Source of the DNA: Clostridia bacterium
GTDB lineage: Bacteria > Bacillota > Clostridia > Christensenellales > Borkfalkiaceae
Length of the DNA stretch: 64,000 nt
Direction: 5' to 3'
Assembly: GCA_017399185.1 (NCBI GenBank)
Contig: JAFQEA010000016.1
Location: 147,264 to 211,263 of the forward strand
Under the pieces are notes generated by a model. That model did not search any database and was not told the origin of the DNA. It was given only the letters and a program-made list of their open reading frames with translations. Shown here piece after piece: positions 32,337 to 40,620 of this stretch; within the stretch, counting starts at the first letter, position 1, and each line of letters begins with the position of its first letter. The position numbers were made by a program, and so were the translations under genes.

Positions 32337-34337
32337 ATGAAAGATACATTTTACATCACCACACCTATTTATTACCCAAGCGGTAATTGGCACATTGGCA
32401 CATGCTATACAACGGTAATCTGCGATGCAATTTCCCGTTTTTACCGTATGTCGGGTAAGGACGTATTCTTCTTGACAGGCACAGATGAGCACGGCCAAAA
32501 AATAGAGTTAAAGGCAAAAGATGCCGGCGTTACCCCAAAGGAATACGTTGACAAAATCGTTGCTGACCTAAAAGACATTTGGGGGCTTTTGGATATTTCT
32601 TACGACCGCTTTATAAGAACGACCGATGACGACCATCAAAAGACTGTACAGCGAATTTTCAAAAAGCTGTATGAAAATGGTGACATTTATAAGTCTGAAT
32701 ACAGCGGCTGGTACTGCACGCCTTGCGAAAGCTTCTTTACTGAAACACAGCTTGTTGACGGCAAGTGCCCCGACTGCGGCAAGCCGGTTACAAAGCAAAA
32801 AGAAGAAAGCTATTTCTTCCGTCTTTCAAAGTACGCTGACCGCATTTTAGAGCTTTATGAACAAAACCCTGAATTCTTGCAACCAAAGTCAAGAATGAAC
32901 GAAATGATAAATAACTTCATAAAGCCTGGCTTACAAGATTTATGCGTGTCAAGGACGTCAATCAAGTGGGGCGTACCTGTGGATTTTGATCCAAACCACA
33001 CGGTTTACGTTTGGATTGACGCACTTTCAAACTATATCTCGGCACTCGGTTATTTAAACGACAACAAGGGTGATCTTTTTGAAAAATTCTGGCCGGCAGA
33101 CCTTCACATGACGGGTAAGGAAATTATAAGATTCCACGCCATTATCTGGCCTGCAATTTTGATGGCTTTAGATTTACCGCTGCCTAAAAAGATTTACGGC
33201 CACGGCTGGCTTTTAATCGGCGGTGACAAGCTGTCAAAGAGTAAGCAAGACAAAATCAATACAGAGCTTACCGACCCCAAGGAAATCGTTGCAAGATACG
33301 GCTCTGACGCGTTAAGATATTTCTTATTGCGCGAAATCCCGTTCGGTAGTGACGGCGCGTACTCAAACGAATCGCTTTTGACACGTATCAACACAGACCT
33401 TGTTAACGATTTAGGTAATCTTGTTTCAAGAACGTCTGCTATGATTAACCAGTCCTTTGGCGGTGTGCTCCCTGCACCTGACAAAAAGGAAGAAATCGAT
33501 AACGAGCTTATCGCTTTAGCAGAAGGCTTACACCAAGCACTTGTTACCGATATTGAGCAGCTTAACGTACCAAAGGCGCTGCAGGATATCTTTAAGCTTA
33601 TTGGGCGCGCAAACAAATATATTGATGAAACCACGCCTTGGGTGCTTGCAAAAAACCCTGACTTAAAGCCAAGGCTTGCAACGGTTTTATATAACCTTGC
33701 CGAATGTATAAGGGTTTCTGCCGTTGCACTTTTACCGTTCATTCCAAAATCGGCAAACGTTATTTTAGGCTATTTTGGCGTTGACGCAAGCAAGGCAAGC
33801 CTTGACAGCATTGATAAATTCGGTCAGCTCACGCCGGGTACGGTCATTGCAAAGGTAAGCCCAATCTTCCCAAGGATTGACGTTAAAAAGGAGCTTGTTG
33901 CCATTGATGAAATGATGATTAAGCGCCACAAGGAAAAACAAAAAAATACTGAAAAGTCTGCCGATAAGCCGGTTAACGACAATAAAAAACCGCAAGGATT
34001 GGTTGACCACCCTGAAGAAATCACTATTGATGAGTTCTTTAAAACCGAATTAAGGGTTGCCAAGGTTATCGCTTGCGAAAAGGTTGAAAAGTCAGATAAG
34101 CTTTTAAAGATTAAGTTATCTTTAGGCTATGAAGAACGCCAGGTTGTTAGCGGTATCGCGCAGTATTACACCCCTGAAGAAATGGTCGGTAAAAAGGTTG
34201 TTTTAGTTGCAAACCTTAAGCCTGCGCGCTTACGCGGTGTTGACAGCCAAGGCATGATTTTGTGTGCTGAAGACGGCAATAAGGTTTCTATTATTGAGCC
34301 TGATAATTCACTCACCGAAGGCAGCCGTATCAGATAA
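32337..34337 (+). CDS. metG: Methionyl-tRNA synthetase
   Basis: The 666-residue enzyme charges tRNA-Met. PSGNWHIGTCY is the HIGH-type motif (HIGT here), DKLSKSK is the KMSKS-type loop, and CTPCE...CPDCG is the zinc knuckle. The last ~105 residues are a tRNA-binding OB domain (EFFKTELRVAKV...GMILCAEDG). GAGG lies six bases before the chosen ATG; an ATG four codons upstream overlaps that site. I see no T-box in the ~40-base leader. tatD begins one base after the stop. Confidence 0.95.
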   Translation: MKDTFYITTPIYYPSGNWHIGTCYTTVICDAISRFYRMSGKDVFFLTGTDEHGQKIELKAKDAGVTPKEYVDKIVADLKDIWGLLDISYDRFIRTTDDDHQKTVQRIFKKLYENGDIYKSEYSGWYCTPCESFFTETQLVDGKCPDCGKPVTKQKEESYFFRLSKYADRILELYEQNPEFLQPKSRMNEMINNFIKPGLQDLCVSRTSIKWGVPVDFDPNHTVYVWIDALSNYISALGYLNDNKGDLFEKFWPADLHMTGKEIIRFHAIIWPAILMALDLPLPKKIYGHGWLLIGGDKLSKSKQDKINTELTDPKEIVARYGSDALRYFLLREIPFGSDGAYSNESLLTRINTDLVNDLGNLVSRTSAMINQSFGGVLPAPDKKEEIDNELIALAEGLHQALVTDIEQLNVPKALQDIFKLIGRANKYIDETTPWVLAKNPDLKPRLATVLYNLAECIRVSAVALLPFIPKSANVILGYFGVDASKASLDSIDKFGQLTPGTVIAKVSPIFPRIDVKKELVAIDEMMIKRHKEKQKNTEKSADKPVNDNKKPQGLVDHPEEITIDEFFKTELRVAKVIACEKVEKSDKLLKIKLSLGYEERQVVSGIAQYYTPEEMVGKKVVLVANLKPARLRGVDSQGMILCAEDGNKVSIIEPDNSLTEGSRIR

Positions 34338-34338
34338 A

Positions 34339-35103
34339 ATGAAAATTGATGCACATTGTCATTTAACAGACGCCCGTTATGAAAGCGTAAAGACCGTCGT
34401 TTTTGAAGCGCAAAATGAAGGCGTTAATATAATGGTTGATTCGGGCTGGAACGCAAAAAACAGTCTGCTGGCAAAAGATAACGCCCAAATTTTTGACGGC
34501 GTTTACTTTACTGCAGGCGTACACCCGTCCGAAGCAAACACCTTTACCGCGCATGATATTGAGATTATCAAAAGCCTTTTAACCCACCCAAAGTGCTTGG
34601 CGGTGGGGGAGATTGGCCTTGATTATCATTACGACGGCGTGATTAAAGAAAATCAGTTTAGGCTGTTTGAAGCCCAGCTTGAGCTTGCAAAGCAGTTTGA
34701 GCTTCCCGTTGTCGTGCATTCACGCGACGCCTCAAGCGACGTTCTTAATATTTTGCGCGCGCACAAGGACTGCTTAAAGCACGGCTTTTTGATGCATTGC
34801 TACAGCGAAAGCTTGGAGCAAGCCAAAAACTATCTTGAATTAGGCGCATACTTTTCCTTTGGCGGGGTTTTAACCTTTAAAAACAGCAAAAAGGATGAGA
34901 TTTTAAAATCAATCCCAAAAGACAGGCTGCTTATGGAAACTGACAGTCCGTACCTTACGCCTGCACCATTTAGGGGACAGATAAACTATCCAAAGTACGT
35001 TTGCCACGTTTATAAAAAGGCGGCAAGCGTTCTTGAAATGGATGAACAAGCTTTTATATTACTTGTAAAAGAAAACTTTTCAAGGCTATTTAAAAAAGTA
35101 TAA
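34339..35103 (+). CDS. tatD: TatD family metal-dependent hydrolase/DNase
   Basis: The 254-residue TIM-barrel protein shows the TatD metal ligands in order: AHCHLTD, GEIGLDYHY, VVHSRDA, MHCYSES and METDSPYL. Family members are 3'-5' exonucleases or deacylases. The metG-tatD order is standard in Bacillota. Translation is probably coupled to metG (one base apart). Confidence 0.92.
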   Translation: MKIDAHCHLTDARYESVKTVVFEAQNEGVNIMVDSGWNAKNSLLAKDNAQIFDGVYFTAGVHPSEANTFTAHDIEIIKSLLTHPKCLAVGEIGLDYHYDGVIKENQFRLFEAQLELAKQFELPVVVHSRDASSDVLNILRAHKDCLKHGFLMHCYSESLEQAKNYLELGAYFSFGGVLTFKNSKKDEILKSIPKDRLLMETDSPYLTPAPFRGQINYPKYVCHVYKKAASVLEMDEQAFILLVKENFSRLFKKV

Positions 35104-35128
35104 AAGTGGGCCTATAAGCCCGTTAAAT
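35102..35128 (+). repeat. 26-bp dispersed element, copy 13
   Basis: Reads AAAAGTGGGCC, TATAA, GCCCGTTAAAT, overlapping the last bases of the tatD stop codon. Confidence 0.75.
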
Positions 35129-35154
35129 GCTAAAAATTAATCAAAAGGGTTAAT

Positions 35155-35991
35155 ATGGAAATTAAGCAGATTATAAAAAACACCGACTTTCACTTTAACA
35201 AAAGGTTCGGTCAAAACTTTATAGATGACAGCGCGCTGCTTAATCAGATAGCCCAAAGCGCAGAGATAACCAAGGATGATACCGTCCTTGAAATCGGCGT
35301 TGGCGGCGGTACGCTTACGCGCGTTTTAGCAGAGCAGGCAAAAAGGGTTGTCGGGTATGAAATCGACAAAAATTTAGCGCCTGTATTGGCACGCTCACTT
35401 TCGGGCGTTGAAAACTGCGAAGTCGTCTTCCGCGATTTCATGCGTGAAAAAACTGAAAATATTGAAGCCCTTTTAGGGGATGATTTTATCGTGGTTGCAA
35501 ACCTGCCGTATTACATAACGTCACCTATAACGATGCGGCTGTTAGAAGAATTCCCCAAATGCAAGCGCATTGTCGTTATGGTTCAAAACGAAGTTGCTTT
35601 AAGGTTTACCGCAAAGCCAAACACAAGCGATTACGGCGCGATAACCGCATCCATTGACGCCCTTGCAAATGCCCAATATATGTTCTTTGTGGGTAGGGAA
35701 AATTTCTTCCCCGTGCCGAACGTTGACTCTGCCGTTGTAAGGCTGGATAGATGTGATAAATATTCTATACAAAACCATAAGGCTTTTAAGGAAGCTGTCA
35801 GAATTGCATTTTTATCACGCCGCAAGACATTGGCAAACAACCTTATCAACGCGCTCAAGATAAGCCGCGCAGAAGCAGACGATATAATAGCCCAACTAAA
35901 CGTTGATAAAGCAGTGCGCGGCGAAACCTTTTCCACCGCGGATTTTATCAAGCTTGCAGATCTTCTTGCAAAAAGAAACTTAATAAAATAG
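35155..35991 (+). CDS. rsmA: 16S rRNA dimethyladenosine transferase
   Basis: The 278-residue methyltransferase dimethylates two adenines near the 3' end of 16S rRNA. KRFGQNFIDD, the SAM loop VLEIGVGGGTLT, GYEID and the catalytic VANLPYYITSP are all present. AAAGGG precedes the ATG. The gene for RNase M5, which usually lies between tatD and this gene in Bacillota, is missing here. Confidence 0.95.
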   Translation: MEIKQIIKNTDFHFNKRFGQNFIDDSALLNQIAQSAEITKDDTVLEIGVGGGTLTRVLAEQAKRVVGYEIDKNLAPVLARSLSGVENCEVVFRDFMREKTENIEALLGDDFIVVANLPYYITSPITMRLLEEFPKCKRIVVMVQNEVALRFTAKPNTSDYGAITASIDALANAQYMFFVGRENFFPVPNVDSAVVRLDRCDKYSIQNHKAFKEAVRIAFLSRRKTLANNLINALKISRAEADDIIAQLNVDKAVRGETFSTADFIKLADLLAKRNLIK

Positions 35992-36000
35992 GGTGATATA

Positions 36001-36513
36001 ATGATAATTTTTGAAAACACTTTTGACCAAAACGTTGCAAAAAGCGCAACCAAGCAGGCCTTTAAAAAGGCCGTCTGGATATACGTGGTCTTCGCTGCGG
36101 TATTCTTGATTTTAGGTCTTATGATGTACTTGCTTAACCTAAAGCTTGCAATATTTTATATTGTAATGGGTGTTTTGATTTTGCCGATAGGGTATGTGAC
36201 AACAAACGCAATTCAATCAAAAACCAATAAAACAATGTCTGTTATGAGTGCTGAAACCAAAGAAGTTTTTGAGTTTGATTACGACTTTGTTAAGATAACC
36301 CAGACAAAGGGCGATAATTTTAAGGCGGTAACCCAAACGGATTTCAGTTATTTTTATAAGGTGTTTGAAACGAAAACGCAATACTTTTTATATATTTCAA
36401 ACATGCAGGTACATGTTGTTAACAAAAGCGGAATCATACAAGGTACGATTGAAGAATTTAACGAAATTTTATCAAGCTCGTTAGGTTCTAAATTCAAGCC
36501 CTGCCGCAAATAA
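36001..36513 (+). CDS. YcxB-like membrane protein (170 aa)
   Basis: Two hydrophobic helices (about residues 27-45 and 48-68) are followed by a ~90-residue soluble domain with FSYFYKVFETKTQYFLYIS, the pattern of the YcxB C-terminal domain. Function of this family is unknown. AGGGTGATATA stands just before the ATG, nine bases after rsmA. Confidence 0.7.
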   Translation: MIIFENTFDQNVAKSATKQAFKKAVWIYVVFAAVFLILGLMMYLLNLKLAIFYIVMGVLILPIGYVTTNAIQSKTNKTMSVMSAETKEVFEFDYDFVKITQTKGDNFKAVTQTDFSYFYKVFETKTQYFLYISNMQVHVVNKSGIIQGTIEEFNEILSSSLGSKFKPCRK

Positions 36514-36519
36514 AATAAT

Positions 36520-36556
36520 AAAAGCACACGCTAAAAGGCGTGTGCTTTTGTTTTTA
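36520..36556 (+). terminator. Terminator after the YcxB-like gene
   Basis: AAAAGCACACGC pairs with GCGTGTGCTTTT across TAAAAG, followed by GTTTTT. Confidence 0.9.
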
Positions 36557-36566
36557 TAAAAATAGT

Positions 36567-36592
36567 GATAATCGGCTTATAGCCCGACTTTT
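36567..36592 (-). repeat. 26-bp dispersed element, copy 14
   Basis: Minus-strand reading AAAAGTCGGGC, TATAA, GCCGATTATC, downstream of the pseudouridine synthase stop. Confidence 0.75.
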
Positions 36593-36605
36593 AATTAAAA
36601 TAAAG

Positions 36606-37460
36606 CTAAAAATCAATATTAATTGGTGCGGTAAGCGTAATAGATTGGCTTGTGAAAGGGTGGGTTAGCGTCAGGCTTTTTGCGTGCAAAAAATAGGTCT
36701 TATCTAAAATAGCCGTGCCGTACAATCGGTCAGCGTAAAGTGGGTGGCCGATATGGGATAGGTGCACGCGTATCTGGTGGGTTCTTCCGGTGTGCAACAA
36801 AACGTCAACAAGCGACAAGCCGTTTTCTAAAGCCCTGACGAAAAAGCATTCAGATAAAGAAGGCTTGCCTGAAGGGGATACGATGCGCTTCATACCGTCC
36901 GTGCTTTGGCGCGCGATAGGCGCGTCGATAATAAAGTGGTCCTTTTGGGGCTTGCCAACCACAAGCGCGGTATAAGTTTTTTTGATTTCGCCGCGCTTCA
37001 TTGCTTCACCCAAAAAACATGCCGAAACCATATCCTTTGCGATAAGCATAACGCCGCTTGTATCCCTGTCAAGGCGGTTTATTGCCCTAAAGGTAAAGGG
37101 TTTATCAAAATAACCGCAAACAATACCGTCAAGCGACGGTGCTTTATTGCTTTTTGAAGCGTGCGTAAGCATGCCCTTGGGCTTGTTTACGGCAAGCAGA
37201 TAATCGTCTTCATAAAGGATTTCAAGCTCACCCTTAACCGGTACTACGTAGGGGTTTTGCTCGTCTTCAGGAAGTTTAAGCGTAACAACGTCGCCACACT
37301 TTAGGCGGGTGTTTACGTTGTTAAGTAAAACGCCGTTTACCAAAATGCCGCCAAATTTTAGCCGCTGGATAATCTCTTTGGAAATTTTAACGGCTCGCAA
37401 AAAATCAACCGCTTTATAGTTATTAAATTTTTCACCAACCGTAAAATTATATTTATCCAT
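36606..37460 (-). CDS. RluA-family 23S/tRNA pseudouridine synthase
   Basis: The 284-residue protein has an N-terminal S4-like RNA-binding region and the catalytic INRLDRDTSGVMLIAKD, in which the Asp of RLDRDTSG attacks the uridine. GRTHQIRVHLSHIGHPLYAD is the second family motif. RluD is the nearest name but RluA/RluC relatives cannot be excluded. The start has no strong ribosome site. Confidence 0.88.
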   Translation of the reverse strand: MDKYNFTVGEKFNNYKAVDFLRAVKISKEIIQRLKFGGILVNGVLLNNVNTRLKCGDVVTLKLPEDEQNPYVVPVKGELEILYEDDYLLAVNKPKGMLTHASKSNKAPSLDGIVCGYFDKPFTFRAINRLDRDTSGVMLIAKDMVSACFLGEAMKRGEIKKTYTALVVGKPQKDHFIIDAPIARQSTDGMKRIVSPSGKPSLSECFFVRALENGLSLVDVLLHTGRTHQIRVHLSHIGHPLYADRLYGTAILDKTYFLHAKSLTLTHPFTSQSITLTAPINIDF

Positions 37461-37489
37461 ACTGAAAGTAATAGGCTTAACAAGCCGAC

Positions 37490-37515
37490 AAAAGTGGGGC
37501 TATAAGCCCGTTAAT
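37490..37515 (+). repeat. 26-bp dispersed element, copy 15
   Basis: Reads AAAAGTGGGGC, TATAA, GCCCGTTAAT between the pseudouridine synthase and DUF362 genes. Confidence 0.78.
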
Positions 37516-37547
37516 TGGTAAAAAACACCAAAGAAAGCCTTGGCGTT

Positions 37548-38414
37548 TTAATCTAAATTGATAAGCTGGTATTTACGCGTGCCGCAGCCTAAACCTTCTG
37601 CCGCGCTTATGGTTAATAAGCCGTTTCTTGACTCAACGCGCTTTATAAAATGGTCGCGCCCCTTATCGGTTGAATTGTAAACAAGGTCAATGCAGGCTTG
37701 GTCAATGGCGACGGGGTCATCGGATACCAAAATGCCGATATCGTGCATACAAGGGTCTTCTGCCACGGCACAGCAGTCACAGTCAACCGAAAGATTCTTC
37801 ATTACGTTAACGTAAATTATTTTACCGCCAAAATAGTCGATAACCGATTTAGCCGCATCCGCCATGCTTTGTAAAAACAAATCGTGGTCCGCCGTCCAGA
37901 TTTTTTCAGGCTCGCCCGCGCCGTGGATATATGCCTTGCCAAAGGAAGACGCCACGCCGATTGATAACTGCTTGAGCGCACCGCCGTAACCGCCCATCGG
38001 GTGGCCCTTAAAGTGTGAAAGCACAAGCATACTATCGTAATTTGCTAAATTTTTGCCAACGTAGTTTTCTTTTATAACCCTGCCGTCAGGGATTTCAAGT
38101 TTTAAGTCAGGGCCTTCAGCGTCTAAAAGGTCAACCTTAAAGTTGTCCGCCCAGCCGTGCTTTTTAAAGGTTTCAAGGTGCTTTTCGGTGGTGTTGCGCT
38201 CCCCGTCGTAAGCCGTGTTACACTCAACAACCGTACCGCCAACCATATCAATAATTGGCTTCCAAAAATCTGCCTGGATAAAGTTCTGGTTACCCGGCTC
38301 GCCAGAGTGTAGCTTTATGGCAACGTTGCCGTCAAGGCTTTTAGAAAGCGCTTTATAAAGCTTAACAACGGCTTCACCCGTTAAGTTTGTCGTAAAATAT
38401 ACCTTTGAACTCAT
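37548..38414 (-). CDS. DUF362 domain protein (288 aa)
   Basis: FKGHPMGGYGGALKQLSIGVAS and the Cys-rich VDCDCCAVAEDPCMHDIGIL are landmarks of DUF362, a family of unknown function often found with ferredoxin-type partners. The conserved Cys may bind a metal or cluster. There is no ferredoxin domain in this copy. AAAGGGTG lies before the chosen ATG (MSSKVYF); a GTG three codons earlier is less likely. Confidence 0.82.
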   Translation of the reverse strand: MSSKVYFTTNLTGEAVVKLYKALSKSLDGNVAIKLHSGEPGNQNFIQADFWKPIIDMVGGTVVECNTAYDGERNTTEKHLETFKKHGWADNFKVDLLDAEGPDLKLEIPDGRVIKENYVGKNLANYDSMLVLSHFKGHPMGGYGGALKQLSIGVASSFGKAYIHGAGEPEKIWTADHDLFLQSMADAAKSVIDYFGGKIIYVNVMKNLSVDCDCCAVAEDPCMHDIGILVSDDPVAIDQACIDLVYNSTDKGRDHFIKRVESRNGLLTISAAEGLGCGTRKYQLINLD

Positions 38415-38423
38415 AATTAACAC

Positions 38424-39116
38424 CCTTTTAAAGTTATTTGTATTATTATAGCATAACTAAACTAAAATTACAAGCACCTTTCAAAAGCAAGAAAGATTAA
38501 AAGACGGGTAGGCTCGTCTTTTTTAGTGTGCTCACTCAAGGTAATAGGATAGATTAGGGGGTCCTGACGCCGTTGCCCTTTTGGGCAAGGCTCAGGATGA
38601 CAACGTCTCACCCTAAGTGAGCGTTGGAATCCATAAGATGCAATAACAAGCAAAAATGCTTGCGGGCAAGCCTTGCTTGCACGGATTTGCATTTTTGTGA
38701 AGTTATTATTTAAACGCACCGCGTTTAAAACAACGTCTCACCTTAAGTGAGCGTTGGAATCCGTAAGATGCAATAACGAGTAAAAATGCTTGCGGGCAAG
38801 CCTTGCTTGCACGGATTTGCATTTTTATGATGTTATTATTTAAACGCGCCGCGTTTAAAACAACGTCTCACCCTAAATAGAAGCGTTTTTTAGCAACGGT
38901 TTACATAAATGAACTTGTTAACCTTTATTTACCATTTAAAATACATTTATTGCTAAAATGTTGTGCTATAGTTTGTTTTTTATTAGTTATTGTGCTATAA
39001 TATTCAAAATAACGCTTGTTTTAGCTTATAAAACAACAAATCAAGCGTAATTAATTACTTTAATTGATAAAGCGCTGTGGTATATATTAGATACCGCGAG
39101 CGCAAGGGGTGGGGAT
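38424..39116. other. Intergenic region with structured repeats, ~690 bp
   Basis: From 38540 to 38600 there is a GC-rich hairpin (GTCCTGA...TCAGGATGAC with an inner GTTGCCC/GGGCAAG). It leads into the 130-bp tandem repeats. From 38880 on the sequence is AT-rich and must contain the promoter of the lyase gene, though I cannot assign it with confidence. No credible gene is present; reading frames here are translations of the repeat. Confidence 0.7.
38601..38878. repeat. 130-bp tandem repeat, two copies plus a partial third
   Basis: CAACGTCTCACC recurs at 38601, 38731 and 38861, an exact 130-base period with about 95% identity between copies. Each unit has three hairpins: CAACGTCTCAC/GTGAGCGTTG, CAAAAATGC/GCATTTTTG enclosing GCTTGCGGGCAAGC, and TTTAAACGC/GCGTTTAAA. 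Confidence 0.88.
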
Positions 39117-40565
39117 ATGTCAAGGATAAAATTTTACAAGGAACAAAGCTTGCCTTTAGAAATGCACAAGGTAAGGATAATTCAAAAATTAAACTTACTG
39201 CCAATTGATGAAAGACTAAAGGCGATAAAGGAAGCCGGTTGCAACACCTTTTTATTAAGAAATAAAGACGTTTATTTAGATATGCTGACCGACAGCGGAA
39301 CTAACGCAATGAGCGATATGCAGCTTGGCGCAATGATGGTTGCAGACGACGCTTATGCGGGCAGCGAAACCTTTTACAAGCTGGAAAGGGTTTGCAAAAA
39401 GTTCTTTGGTAAAAAGTATTTCTTACCCGCGCACCAAGGCAGGGCGTGTGAAAACATTCTTGCAAAAACGCTTGTAAAATCCGGTGACGTTGTTCCTATG
39501 AACTATCACTTCACGACGACCAAAACCCATATTCAGCTTTGCGGCGGGCGCGTTGAAGAAGTTTTCATAGACGAAGCCATCAAAATAACAAGTGATTGCC
39601 CGTTTAAAGGCAATATCGATTTACAAAAATTAGAAAAGCTTATATTGGAAGTCGGTGTAGAGCACGTTCCGTTTGTCCGCATCGAAATGGGTACAAACTT
39701 AATCGGCGGTCAGCCTGTAAGCGTTCAAAACGTTTTAGACGTATCTGGGATTTGTAAAAAATACAACATCCCACTTATGATTGACGCGTCACTTATGACC
39801 GACAACCTATACTTTAATAAGGTCAGAGAGCCTGCCTTCATGGATAAGAGCATCCCTGAAATTGCAAAAAGCATAAGCGACGCTGCAGATATCATTTACT
39901 TTTCAGCCCGTAAGCTTGGTAGCGCAAAGGGCGGCGGTATTGTCGTAAACGATAAGGCTTTATTTGACAAAATGAAGGTTTTAATCCCTGTTTACGAAGG
40001 CTTTTTAACCTACGGCGGTATGTCAACAAGAGAAATGGAAGCCGTTGCCGTTGGCCTGGAAGAAGCAATGGATATCGACATGATTTCGCACGGGCCTGAA
40101 TTTATTGAAGAATTCGCAAGGATTTTAGCGTCCTATAACATCCCAATCGTTACCCCGCCTGGTGGGCTTGGGCTTCACCTTAACGCAAGGGAATTTGTTG
40201 GGCATATAAAGGAAGAAGAATATCAATCGGCATCCTTGGTTGCTGCAATTTATCTTGTCAGCGGTGCAAGGGGCATGGAAAGGGGAACTTTAAGTGAAGA
40301 AAGAAACCCTGACGGATCCGAGCATATTGCTTCTTGCGAGTTAGTCCGTCTGGCACTTCCGCGCCGTGTGTTTACCTTGTCGCAGGTAAGATATATTGCC
40401 GACCGTCTTGCGTGGCTATACGATAACAGGCACTTAATAGGCGGCTTACGCTTTGTTGAAGAGCCAAGCGTTATGCGTTTCTTTATCGGCAGATTAGAGC
40501 CAACAAGCGATTGGCAAGAAAAATTAGTGGCAAAATTTAAGGAAGACTTTGGCGAAAGCTTATAA
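39117..40565 (+). CDS. tpl: Tyrosine phenol-lyase-like PLP enzyme (beta-eliminating lyase)
   Basis: The 482-residue protein aligns along its length with tyrosine phenol-lyase and tryptophanase. The PLP lysine is Lys266 (SARK), the pyridine-binding Asp is 223 and Tyr80 is in DAYAGSETFY. Phenol-recognition residues of tyrosine phenol-lyase are kept: Thr133 in HFTTT and Arg389 in MERG (Ile in tryptophanase), and Arg411 for the carboxylate. However the Arg three residues after the Asp (DATR in tyrosine phenol-lyase, DSAR in tryptophanase) is Leu226, and the Lys before the PLP Lys is Arg265. It probably splits tyrosine to phenol, pyruvate and ammonia, but activity is uncertain. Confidence 0.82.
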   Translation: MSRIKFYKEQSLPLEMHKVRIIQKLNLLPIDERLKAIKEAGCNTFLLRNKDVYLDMLTDSGTNAMSDMQLGAMMVADDAYAGSETFYKLERVCKKFFGKKYFLPAHQGRACENILAKTLVKSGDVVPMNYHFTTTKTHIQLCGGRVEEVFIDEAIKITSDCPFKGNIDLQKLEKLILEVGVEHVPFVRIEMGTNLIGGQPVSVQNVLDVSGICKKYNIPLMIDASLMTDNLYFNKVREPAFMDKSIPEIAKSISDAADIIYFSARKLGSAKGGGIVVNDKALFDKMKVLIPVYEGFLTYGGMSTREMEAVAVGLEEAMDIDMISHGPEFIEEFARILASYNIPIVTPPGGLGLHLNAREFVGHIKEEEYQSASLVAAIYLVSGARGMERGTLSEERNPDGSEHIASCELVRLALPRRVFTLSQVRYIADRLAWLYDNRHLIGGLRFVEEPSVMRFFIGRLEPTSDWQEKLVAKFKEDFGESL

Positions 40566-40580
40566 TAAATAATAAATAGC

Positions 40581-40613
40581 AAAAAAAAGGGAGCGGCGCT
40601 CCCTTTTTTTTTT
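40581..40613. terminator. Bidirectional terminator (lyase / MFS)
   Basis: AAAAAAAGGGAGC and GCTCCCTTTTTTT pair across GGC between convergent genes. Confidence 0.92.
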
Positions 40614-40620
40614 AATTATT

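Noticed and set aside
38468..38719. 83-codon minus-strand frame with Pro/Arg-rich product
   Set aside because: It lies across the hairpin and 130-bp repeat and is a translation of repeat DNA; no ribosome site.
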